Source of the DNA: an uncultured bacterium
GTDB taxonomy: Bacteria; Cyanobacteriota; Vampirovibrionia; Gastranaerophilales; Gastranaerophilaceae
DNA: 61,847 bases
Direction: 5' to 3'
Assembly: GCA_902475545.1 (NCBI GenBank)
Contig: CABRZP010000012.1
Coordinates: 1 to 61,847, forward strand
This document shows, one piece after another, positions 16,579 to 23,593 of this stretch. The notes beneath the pieces are model-generated. The model ran no database searches and was not told where the DNA came from. It saw nothing but the letters and a program-made list of their open reading frames with translations. Made by a program: the position numbers and the translations under genes. The number at the start of each line of letters is the position of its first letter. The stretch's first letter is position 1.

Positions 16579-19182
16579 ATGTTAGACTTTGACAAATTTA
16601 CAAATTATTCACAGGAAATTTTATCAAGTGCAAGTGCCCTCATGAGTTCCTACCAAAATTCACAAATGGAACCTGAGCATATAATGCTTGCAATGATTAA
16701 AGATGACGGTATTATAAAAGACTATTTAACCGAATTAAAAATCCTTAATCAAAATTTTATCAACAAAGTCGTATCAAGGATTGAAAGTTTTCCAAAAATT
16801 TCAGGTCCTGTTAATGCACAAGGTTTGTATTTATCAAATGATACCCGAAGATTACTTGAACTTTCACTAGACGAAGCAAAAACATTGAAAGACGAATATG
16901 TAGGTATTGAAGCTATATTACTTGGTATGACAAAACTTGATAACAGTAATATAAAATCATTGTTAGAAAGTTTTAATGTAAATACTGCCGCAATACTAAA
17001 TGTAATGAAAAAAATCAGAGGTAACAAAAAAGTGGACACTAAAAACGCAGAAGAAAATATGAAAGCTTTGGAAAAATACTCAACTGACTTAACAGATTTA
17101 GCAAAAAAAGGAAAGTTAGATCCTGTTATTGGCAGAGATGAAGAAGTCAGAAGGATAATTCAAGTATTAAACAGAAGAACAAAAAACAATCCTGTTTTAA
17201 TCGGCGAACCCGGAGTAGGTAAAACCGCAATTGTAGAAGGTCTTGCTCAACGTATTGTTAGAGGAGACGTTCCTGAAAGTTTAAAAGACGTTAAGCTTAT
17301 TTCACTGGATTTAGGAGCTTTGGTTGCAGGTGCAAAATTCCGTGGAGAATTTGAAGAACGTCTAAAAGCAGTATTAAAAGAAGTAGAAGATTCAAACGGT
17401 GAAATTGTAATGTTTATCGATGAACTTCATACTGTAGTTGGTGCAGGTTCAACAGAAGGCTCTATGGATGCAGGAAACCTATTAAAACCAATGCTTGCAA
17501 GAGGGGTTTTAAGAACTATCGGTGCTACAACAATTAACGAATATCGAAAATATATTGAAAAAGATCCTGCACTTGAAAGACGTTTCCAACCTGTACTTGT
17601 CTCCGAACCATCTGTCGAAGATACAATAAGTATATTACGAGGTTTAAAAGGTAAATACGAAGTTCACCATGGAATAAGAATCTTAGACAGTGCAATTATT
17701 GAAGCAGCAAAACTTTCTGACAGATATATCACTGATAGATTTTTACCGGATAAAGCTATTGACTTAATCGACGAAGCAGCAAGTTCATTACGTATTGAAA
17801 TCGATTCTATGCCGGAAGAAATTGATTCTATGATGCGTCAAAAAATACAGCTTGAAATTGAGCGTGAAGCATTAAAAAAAGAAGACTCGGAAGAAGCTCG
17901 GACAAAAGTTGATGATATAACAAAACTTGTTAATGACTTAGAAGAAAAAATCAACACACTGAAAGCTCAATGGGAACAAGAAAAAGCTTCTATAACATCA
18001 GAGGCTGATATTAAAGATGAAATAAATAATGTAAAAAATAAAATAGAAGAAGCCGAAAGAAATACCGATCTTCAAACAGCGGCAGAGCTTAAATACGGTA
18101 AACTTCTGGAACTGGAAAAACAATTAAAAGCTTGTGAAAACCGAGAAAAAACAGATAATAAACTTTTAAAAGAAGAAATTGACGGCTCAGATATTGCTGA
18201 AGTTGTTTCAAAATGGACAGGAATTCCTGTAACAAAACTTGTAGAATCTGAAATGCAAAAACTTCTTACAATGGAAGATTTATTACACAAACGTCTTGTG
18301 GGACAAGATGAAGCAGTAGATACAGTATCTGACGCTATCCGTCGTGCTCGTTCAGGATTAAAAGATCCGAGAAGACCAATCGGAACATTCTTATTCCTAG
18401 GTCCTACCGGTGTAGGTAAAACCGAACTTGCTAAAGCTCTTGCAGAATTTATGTTTAATGATGAAGATGCACTTATTCGTATTGATATGTCCGAATATAT
18501 GGAAAAACATAACGTAGCAAGACTTGTAGGAGCTCCTCCGGGATATGTAGGATATGAAGAAGGTGGCCAGCTTACTGAAGCCGTTCGAAGAAAACCTTAT
18601 TCTGTTGTACTTTTTGATGAAATTGAAAAGGCACATCCTGACGTATTTAACATAATGCTTCAAATCTTTGATGATGGACGTTTAACAGATTCAAAAGGTA
18701 GAACCATTGATTTCAAAAATACATTAATTATTATGACGAGTAACATCGGTTCTGAAATAATTTTGGAAAACACTTTAAATTCTATGCTGTCCCCTGAACA
18801 ATTTAACGATACAAAAGAACAGGTAATGGCAGTTTTAAGACAGAAATTTAAACCTGAATTTTTAAACAGAATCGACGAAACTATATTCTTTAAAGCTCTT
18901 AACTTGCAACAGTTAAGCAAAATTGTTGATATTCAAATGGACTATTTGAGAAGATTGTTAAAAGATCAGGAATTAGAGTTTTCTATCACGGACGAAGCTA
19001 AAGAATTCCTAGCAACTCAAGGTTTCAACCCAATATACGGTGCAAGACCGTTAAAAAGAGTAATTAGACAAATGGTAGAAAATCCTTTATCTAAAATGAT
19101 TCTTGCTCAAAATTTCAGAAAAGGTGACAAAATAAAAATAGACCTTGATGATGATAAATTAAAATTTGAAAAAGAAGAATAA
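16579..19182 (+). CDS. clpB: ClpB-type AAA+ disaggregase
   Basis: ATP-dependent protein disaggregase that works with DnaK. N-terminal repeat domain (about 1-150), first AAA+ module with Walker A GEPGVGKT (about 209-216), a long coiled-coil middle domain (about 400-530) diagnostic of ClpB versus ClpA/X, and second AAA+ module with GPTGVGKT (about 608-615) and C-terminal YGARPLKR. No ClpP-binding loop is evident. The ATG at 16579 gives 867 aa with the expected LDFDKFT N-terminus; a TTG seven codons upstream is less likely. No CIRCE-type repeat was seen upstream. Confidence 0.94.
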   Translation: MLDFDKFTNYSQEILSSASALMSSYQNSQMEPEHIMLAMIKDDGIIKDYLTELKILNQNFINKVVSRIESFPKISGPVNAQGLYLSNDTRRLLELSLDEAKTLKDEYVGIEAILLGMTKLDNSNIKSLLESFNVNTAAILNVMKKIRGNKKVDTKNAEENMKALEKYSTDLTDLAKKGKLDPVIGRDEEVRRIIQVLNRRTKNNPVLIGEPGVGKTAIVEGLAQRIVRGDVPESLKDVKLISLDLGALVAGAKFRGEFEERLKAVLKEVEDSNGEIVMFIDELHTVVGAGSTEGSMDAGNLLKPMLARGVLRTIGATTINEYRKYIEKDPALERRFQPVLVSEPSVEDTISILRGLKGKYEVHHGIRILDSAIIEAAKLSDRYITDRFLPDKAIDLIDEAASSLRIEIDSMPEEIDSMMRQKIQLEIEREALKKEDSEEARTKVDDITKLVNDLEEKINTLKAQWEQEKASITSEADIKDEINNVKNKIEEAERNTDLQTAAELKYGKLLELEKQLKACENREKTDNKLLKEEIDGSDIAEVVSKWTGIPVTKLVESEMQKLLTMEDLLHKRLVGQDEAVDTVSDAIRRARSGLKDPRRPIGTFLFLGPTGVGKTELAKALAEFMFNDEDALIRIDMSEYMEKHNVARLVGAPPGYVGYEEGGQLTEAVRRKPYSVVLFDEIEKAHPDVFNIMLQIFDDGRLTDSKGRTIDFKNTLIIMTSNIGSEIILENTLNSMLSPEQFNDTKEQVMAVLRQKFKPEFLNRIDETIFFKALNLQQLSKIVDIQMDYLRRLLKDQELEFSITDEAKEFLATQGFNPIYGARPLKRVIRQMVENPLSKMILAQNFRKGDKIKIDLDDDKLKFEKEE

Positions 19183-19194
19183 ATTTACTCAAAC

Positions 19195-19233
19195 AAAAAG
19201 CGAGCCTGATATAATATATCACGCTCGCTTTTT
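19195..19233. terminator. bidirectional terminator between clpB and flavoprotein gene
   Basis: AAAAAGCGAGC and GCTCGCTTTTT form an 11-bp stem with A and T runs on the two sides, between convergent genes. It should stop transcription from both. Confidence 0.9.
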
Positions 19234-19242
19234 GTAATACTT

Positions 19243-19914
19243 TTACAATAATTCTTTTGCCATTTTTTCTCCGGCTTGGTATGCTTTTTTCAAATCTTCA
19301 GGAAAAACTTCATTATGGTGCTTGCTTTTTTCATTTTCATCAAAAATATCAGCAACATATTTACTATAATCAGAAAACTGATAGGTGTTAAATGCACATA
19401 TACGATAAGGCTTACCATAAATATGAGTTATCCAATTTTCAAAAAATCCAATAGGTCCACAATTATTTTCACCGATATAAGATGTTTCAAATATTGATTT
19501 ATCAACATTCATCGTATATATTACTGCCGTTTTCAACTTCTTTGGAGGAATTGGCGTAAAATTTTCATCATAAGTAATAAAAGGGAAAAACAACCTTTCA
19601 CAAAAGGATTTCATTGAACCTGTAACTTCTCCAAAATAAACAGGAGATGCGAAAACAAGCCCATCTGCCATAGAAACATTATGCAAAATATCTTTTAAAC
19701 CATCAGGATAGGCACATTTTCCATAATTTTTGCCATTACGCAATTTACAGGCAAAACAACTGCGGCATCCCTTAAAATCAATATCGTACAAATTTATAAT
19801 TTCAACTTCAAGCCCAATATCAGTAACGCCCTGTGCAAAACTTTGGCACATCTTCGCAGTATTCCAATTATTTCTTGGACTTCCGTTTACTATACATATT
19901 TTTTTGTTAGTCAT
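19243..19914 (-). CDS. NAD(P)H-dependent FMN reductase/iron-sulfur flavoprotein-like
   Basis: 223-aa flavodoxin-fold oxidoreductase. The FMN phosphate loop is VNGSPRNNWNTAKMC, and a second flavin-contact loop is FASPVYFGEVTGSMKSF. A cysteine cluster (CRSCFACKLRNGKNYGKC) matches flavoproteins that carry an iron-sulfur cluster or reactive Cys. AGGAGG precedes the ATG. It is divergent from an HxlR-type regulator, an arrangement typical of a redox- or electrophile-responsive pair. The substrate is unknown. Confidence 0.86.
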   Translation of the reverse strand: MTNKKICIVNGSPRNNWNTAKMCQSFAQGVTDIGLEVEIINLYDIDFKGCRSCFACKLRNGKNYGKCAYPDGLKDILHNVSMADGLVFASPVYFGEVTGSMKSFCERLFFPFITYDENFTPIPPKKLKTAVIYTMNVDKSIFETSYIGENNCGPIGFFENWITHIYGKPYRICAFNTYQFSDYSKYVADIFDENEKSKHHNEVFPEDLKKAYQAGEKMAKELL

Positions 19915-19930
19915 ATTTCCTCCTATTCTT

Positions 19931-19991
19931 ATTTGATTATTCTCAAATAAAATTTTCTTTTTTACAAGTATTTACTTTTTTGTTATATACT
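19931..19991. promoter_or_regulatory. divergent promoter region with two small palindromes
   Basis: ATTTGA/TCAAAT (19931-19948, 6-base spacer) and AAGTATTTACTT (19966-19977) lie between the divergent flavoprotein and HxlR genes. The second sits inside the spacer of a possible plus-strand promoter (TTTACA, 19 bp, TATACT at 19986-19991). They are candidate HxlR operators. Confidence 0.35.
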
Positions 19992-20018
19992 ATAGAAAAA
20001 GAAAGAATAGAAATATAT

Positions 20019-20339
20019 ATGAAAAATAAACTCAAAAAATTTAATTGTCCTGTCGGAATAACATTAAATATAATAGGTGGTAAATATAAACCTGTTATAT
20101 TATGGCATTTATATGAAAATAAGAAATTAAGATACAGCGGACTTCAAAAAATGCTGACACCAGTTACAGCAAAAATGCTAATTGCTCAACTTCGGGAACT
20201 GGAAACTGACGGACTAGTAACACGAAAAGTTTATCCGGTTGTTCCGCCCAAAGTTGAATATTCGCTAACTAAAACTGGAGAAAGTATAATTCCTATTTTA
20301 TTAGAAATGAAAAAATGGGGCGAAAATTATAATAAATAA
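20019..20339 (+). CDS. HxlR-family transcriptional regulator
   Basis: 106-aa winged-helix regulator. The family landmarks are CPVGITLNIIGGKYKPVIL (with the redox-sensitive N-terminal Cys), LRYSGLQKML, QLRELETDGLVTRKVYPVVPPKVEYSLT and a C-terminal dimer helix. The ATG at 20019 is preferred to one 13 codons upstream, which would overlap the -10 region. It probably controls the divergent flavoprotein gene in response to an oxidant or aldehyde, by analogy with HxlR/YodB pairs. Confidence 0.9.
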   Translation: MKNKLKKFNCPVGITLNIIGGKYKPVILWHLYENKKLRYSGLQKMLTPVTAKMLIAQLRELETDGLVTRKVYPVVPPKVEYSLTKTGESIIPILLEMKKWGENYNK

Positions 20340-20346
20340 AAATCAA

Positions 20347-20376
20347 AAAGGGCATTGATTAAAATCAATGCCCTTT
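20347..20376. terminator. bidirectional terminator after HxlR gene
   Basis: AAAGGGCATTGAT and ATCAATGCCCTTT form a perfect 13-bp stem with a 4-base loop between the HxlR gene and the convergent 58-aa gene. Confidence 0.85.
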
Positions 20377-20396
20377 AAAATTTGTTTAACCATAGA

Positions 20397-20573
20397 TTAT
20401 GCTAATAATGCTTCAACAATTTTTGCATTAGTTTCATATCTTTTTTGGTTCAATAAATATTTTTCAACTTCTTTTTCAATTTTATATTCTGCAACTGAAG
20501 TATATTTAACATTATCTAATTCGTTTACAAATTCGTTTACTGTAATCATTTCATATCCGTTTGTCATAATCAT
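20397..20573 (-). CDS. 58-aa acidic/helical protein of unknown function
   Basis: A short minus-strand gene with a strong ribosome binding site (AAGGGG) ahead of overlapping ATGs at 20573 and 20567. The protein runs MIMTNGYEMITVNEFVNELD... and ends IVEALLA. It is charged, helical, lacks Cys and has no membrane segment. Its promoter carries the 37-bp element (20593-20629) that also precedes the 67-aa gene at 55656-55859 and an intergenic RNA locus at 56921. It stops just before a terminator. Function unknown. Confidence 0.65.
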   Translation of the reverse strand: MIMTNGYEMITVNEFVNELDNVKYTSVAEYKIEKEVEKYLLNQKRYETNAKIVEALLA

Positions 20574-20592
20574 TGTCCCCTTAGAGTTCCCT

Positions 20593-20629
20593 TACATATA
20601 TATAAAGTATTTTTCGATTTAAAAATTGC
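20593..20629 (-). promoter_or_regulatory. 37-bp conserved promoter element, copy 1
   Basis: Read on the minus strand: GCAATT at the 5' end, nine variable bases, then AAAAATACTTTATATA, one variable base and ATGTA. Identical lengths and identical fixed blocks occur at 55884-55920 (minus) and 56921-56957 (plus). The 3' edge is 19 bp before the 58-aa gene start, consistent with a promoter (-10 in TTTATATA). Confidence 0.6.
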
Positions 20630-20709
20630 GTATTTTTTATCTAAAAAGTATATACTTGTAACATTTCTTTACATATTTGGTTAAAAAATTAAAGATTTTT
20701 GCAACTATA

Positions 20710-20795
20710 CCGATAACTTATATGTAATTAAACAAAACTAATTTTTCCTCCTTTTCCCCTACTATAATAACGGAACCTTAACAGGTTCCTTTTTT
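20710..20795 (+). ncRNA. CU-rich small RNA or leader, copy A
   Basis: A noncoding unit duplicated at 21368-21471. Shared parts in order are CCGATAA, TATGTAA, a CU-rich tract TTTTTCCTCCTTTTCCCC (from 20742) followed by TACTA, and an intrinsic terminator with GGAACC (20772-20777) and GGTTCC (20784-20789) plus six T. The tract is complementary to Shine-Dalgarno sequences, including AAAGGAGG of the gene at 20893. It is either a small regulatory RNA ending at the terminator or an attenuating leader of that gene. The 5' end is not determined. Confidence 0.55.
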
Positions 20796-20892
20796 ATTGG
20801 AAATTATATAATCTTATTATTTGTAACAATATTAAAATAGGGGTTCAAAAATTTTATGTTCTTATTTTTTACTACAAAGGAGGCACATAATA

Positions 20893-21309
20893 ATGACTAC
20901 ATCCATAAATAATAATTCCGGACTTAACCAGATTATAGCAAATGCAATACAAACCCATTCCTTTATGGATTCAAGAATGATAGCATCAGTATACGATATT
21001 GATCACTACAAAGCACATTTACAAGATTGCATCAAAAACCCAACGAGAGGAAAAATTGCAGAACAACAATACATAATTAAAAGAACTAATAATCCTGAAG
21101 CTGCTTGGATAAATCAACAAATAATGAACAGACAACCTGAAATTAAACCGTTATTAAAAGAATTTCAAGATAAAATACAAACTTTATACCCAAGAACAGC
21201 AAAACTTAGAGATTACATTATAAAAAGCGGAAGATTAGAACTTGAAAATATAAAACCATGTAAACATTATAATTGGTTTGAAAAGCTAAAAATATTACTG
21301 CATCACTAA
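20893..21309 (+). CDS. paralogous unknown protein A
   Basis: 138 aa, not recognised. It is paralogous to the protein at 21544-21897 through the pattern Y..HL..CI.NPT.G.IAEQQY, then LYP.T.K.R.YII...RL.L and the ending YNW..KLKILL. Predicted to be soluble, basic and helical, with no signal peptide. A perfect AAAGGAGG lies 9 bases before the ATG. The gene is about 100 bp downstream of the CU-rich RNA/terminator copy A. The function is unknown. Confidence 0.7.
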   Translation: MTTSINNNSGLNQIIANAIQTHSFMDSRMIASVYDIDHYKAHLQDCIKNPTRGKIAEQQYIIKRTNNPEAAWINQQIMNRQPEIKPLLKEFQDKIQTLYPRTAKLRDYIIKSGRLELENIKPCKHYNWFEKLKILLHH

Positions 21310-21367
21310 ATATTGTAAAGATTTCTTAATAAACAATTTAAATAATTAAAGTTATACGGAAAAGGTG

Positions 21368-21471
21368 CCGATAATTATTATGTAAGAAAAACGATAATAA
21401 ATTCTAAAATAATTTTTCCTCCTTTTCCCCTACTACTATAAAATAATGGAACCTTAACTGGTTCCTTTTTT
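21368..21471 (+). ncRNA. CU-rich small RNA or leader, copy B
   Basis: Second copy of the unit at 20710-20795. CCGATAA and TATGTAA recur at 21368-21385, the CU-rich tract is identical from 21413, and the terminator has GGAACC (21448-21453), loop TTAACT and GGTTCC (21460-21465), then six T. The stem is unchanged, and the loop differs from copy A by one base. About 18 extra bases separate the 5' block from the CU tract compared with copy A. Confidence 0.55.
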
Positions 21472-21543
21472 ATTTGTATTTATAGCAAAAAATATATTCA
21501 GGCATTTTATATTATAATGTATAAAAGACAAAACAAGAACATT

Positions 21544-21897
21544 ATGAATAATATAAGACTTGATAAATTAATGCACCACGCAATAATGGCTTCTAATGCC
21601 TCTTCATTAGGAAGAGCAAATTATGCAAGACACCTTGAAGAATGCATATATAACCCAACACTTGGAGGAATTGCGGAGCAACAATATTTACTTAAATCTC
21701 AAAATCGATTTCATAAATTAAATCCCCAAATGAGATATTTAATAGATATTCTAAATGATGAAAAGAAAAAACTATATCCTAAAACAAGAAAAGCCAGAGA
21801 ATATATCATTCAAGATGACCGATTAGATTTGTTAAGAGTGACAAAATCCAGAGGATATAATTGGCTTGATAAATTAAAAATATTACTACGCAGATAA
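21544..21897 (+). CDS. paralogous unknown protein B
   Basis: 117 aa from the ATG at 21544; an earlier in-frame ATG at 21517 overlaps a TATAAT box (21513-21518) and is less likely. It shares with protein A the HLEECIYNPTLGGIAEQQY block, LYPKTRKAREYII and the ending YNWLDKLKILL. Basic, soluble and helical, with no known domain. No strong ribosome binding site. The stop is directly against the stop of the convergent DUF2752 gene. Confidence 0.68.
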   Translation: MNNIRLDKLMHHAIMASNASSLGRANYARHLEECIYNPTLGGIAEQQYLLKSQNRFHKLNPQMRYLIDILNDEKKKLYPKTRKAREYIIQDDRLDLLRVTKSRGYNWLDKLKILLRR

Positions 21898-22191
21898 TTA
21901 TTTTGAATAAAATACATCTCGTACAAATATTACCCAAATTATAAAAAGAAGAGGTGCAATTATAATGACAAGATGATTATAGTTATATGCCTGTATAAAT
22001 TGAAAATGAGTTAATGCCGCAAATGCACGAGTTAAACCACATCCCCAGCACTCATGTCCGGTCAACAGTTTTATAAGACAAAAATTTTTTAAATGTGCTC
22101 CGGCAGCAACATTCACAAAAATGATAAACAAAACCGGTAAACCAAGAATTAAAAGACGTTTTAAGATTATATAAATATTTTTATTAACCAT
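21898..22191 (-). CDS. DUF2752 small membrane protein
   Basis: 97 aa. Two or three membrane helices (about residues 10-29 and 68-90) flank the DUF2752 signature ECWGCGLTRAFAAL (usual form CPxCGxTRA). The family is widespread and uncharacterised. It lies downstream of a TM2-domain gene, a pairing I recall from other bacteria. It has no visible ribosome binding site and follows a terminator, so expression may depend on readthrough. Confidence 0.85.
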   Translation of the reverse strand: MVNKNIYIILKRLLILGLPVLFIIFVNVAAGAHLKNFCLIKLLTGHECWGCGLTRAFAALTHFQFIQAYNYNHLVIIIAPLLFIIWVIFVRDVFYSK

Positions 22192-22201
22192 AAGTTTTTA
22201 T

Positions 22202-22234
22202 AAAAGCTGTACCGAAAAATTCAGTACAGCTTTT
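22202..22234 (-). terminator. terminator of TM2-domain gene
   Basis: AAAAGCTGTAC and GTACAGCTTTT form an 11-bp stem with an 11-base loop. TTTTATAAAAA follows on the minus strand. It lies between the TM2 and DUF2752 genes. Confidence 0.8.
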
Positions 22235-22257
22235 CCTTTTATAATATAATATTAGAC

Positions 22258-22644
22258 CTATGGAGCAACAGGAGGCATAGATGAACCAAGTCCTGCCATT
22301 GCACCACCTAAGATAGCTCCTGTAAATACAAGTTGGAATACAAGATATAAAAGAACTAAAACTATCATAGCGATATATAAATAACCTAACCAAGGAATTC
22401 TTTCATACAATTCACTGCCATCTTGAGCTTTCCAGTTACCTAATGCAATCATAATACCATCAACAAGAGCCCAAATTGCTGAAATTGGAGCTAAACAGCA
22501 AGTAATAGTCATAGCTGCCATTACCCAAGCTGAGGTAGTTTTACCTGTATAAAATCTATGTGCACCAAAACCACCTAAAGCCCAACAAAGCATCATTGTT
22601 GCAACCCAGTTTTTACCTTCCAAATTTTTTAATTCTTCTGACAT
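22258..22644 (-). CDS. TM2-domain membrane protein
   Basis: 128 aa. The TM2 domain is visible: a first helix with CWALGGFGAHRFYTGK, the Asp-containing second helix (WALVDGIMIALG), and a third hydrophobic helix near 93-118 with a Gly/Pro-rich tail. AAAGGAG lies upstream. TM2 proteins are poorly characterised in bacteria. It is possibly linked with the following DUF2752 gene. Confidence 0.88.
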   Translation of the reverse strand: MSEELKNLEGKNWVATMMLCWALGGFGAHRFYTGKTTSAWVMAAMTITCCLAPISAIWALVDGIMIALGNWKAQDGSELYERIPWLGYLYIAMIVLVLLYLVFQLVFTGAILGGAMAGLGSSMPPVAP

Positions 22645-22737
22645 CCTCTAAATCTCCTTTCATAACAAACAACCACCAGTTGTAATAACAAAATGCTATA
22701 CCAATAAAATTAAATTGTAATCATATAATAAAAGGAT

Positions 22738-23175
22738 TTATTTGCCCGTAGAACCAAATCCGCCTGCACCACGCACAGTCTCAGTAAGTTCTGTCACCAC
22801 TTCAATTTTAGCTTGTTCTACTCTTGCAACAATCATTTGAGCAATTCTTTCCTGCGGTTCTATAGTATAAGCTTCATTAGAAATGTTTACCACAGGAACA
22901 CAAACTTCACCTCTATAATCTTCATCAATTGTACCAACACAATTAATCAATGTAATACCATGCTTAATTGACATACCGGAACGTGGTCTGATTTGAGCTT
23001 CATAGCCATGTTCCAATTCTATTTTCAAACCGGTTGGAATAAGTGTTCTTTCAAGCGGTTTTAGAGTAATTGGTTCACTAATTGCTGCGCATAAATCCAT
23101 ACCGGCAGCACCTTCCGTTTTATATTCAGGCAAAACCTGATTATGCGGTAATTTTTCAATTTTTAATATTGTCAT
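22738..23175 (-). CDS. dut: dUTP pyrophosphatase
   Basis: Hydrolyses dUTP to dUMP and keeps uracil out of DNA. 145 aa from the ATG at 23175, selected because AAGGAG lies 5 bases upstream; a start six codons earlier is possible. All trimeric dUTPase motifs are present: AAGMDLCA, RPRSGMSIKHG, NCVGTIDEDYRGE, RIAQMIV and the C-terminal GGFGSTG. Single gene with no evident operon partner except the 86-aa protein upstream. Confidence 0.95.
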   Translation of the reverse strand: MTILKIEKLPHNQVLPEYKTEGAAGMDLCAAISEPITLKPLERTLIPTGLKIELEHGYEAQIRPRSGMSIKHGITLINCVGTIDEDYRGEVCVPVVNISNEAYTIEPQERIAQMIVARVEQAKIEVVTELTETVRGAGGFGSTGK

Positions 23176-23257
23176 TTTTACTCCTTCCAACAAAAAAATA
23201 TCTTCAACTTAATAATAAAGCATGAAGATATTTTTGTAAAATTGTAAATTTAATATA

Positions 23258-23518
23258 TTAATATATAAATGTATCAAAATCTGCTAAAGATGATGGCATT
23301 TCAACATTAGCAGTACGAATAAATTTTTCAGTTTCAGGAACTCTTTCTAAATTTGATTTCATCAATTGCAAAGCAAAATGATGATTCAAATCATCAATAC
23401 TATCCAACTGAAGCTTAGAACCTTCTCGAGTAACTTTCAGTCCTTCTTTTATCGGAGTCATCAAAGTTTTCCCGAAAAAACCTTTATCAAAAGGATAAAA
23501 TATATCTATTTTACTCAT
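23258..23518 (-). CDS. hypothetical 86-aa protein
   Basis: Not recognised. The start has an excellent AAGGAGG site. The protein begins MSKIDIFYPFDKGFFGKTLM and ends SLADFDTFIY. It is soluble, slightly acidic and without Cys. It lies between alaS and dut in the same orientation with gaps of 75 and 82 bp, so it is probably cotranscribed with them. Confidence 0.65.
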   Translation of the reverse strand: MSKIDIFYPFDKGFFGKTLMTPIKEGLKVTREGSKLQLDSIDDLNHHFALQLMKSNLERVPETEKFIRTANVEMPSSLADFDTFIY

Positions 23519-23593
23519 TATTACCTCCTTACACTTATATAATAATTATAAACCCCAACAAAATTTTTCTTGCTAAGGTTTATAATTATATAA

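Noticed and set aside
20700..20770. Minus-strand reading of the CU-rich tract as a strong Shine-Dalgarno
   Set aside because: On the minus strand it reads GGGGAAAAGGAGG, but no start codon with a usable frame follows in either copy. The terminator is on the plus strand.
22184..22393. 69-aa frame across the TM2 gene and terminator
   Set aside because: It crosses an intrinsic terminator and lies within the TM2 gene.
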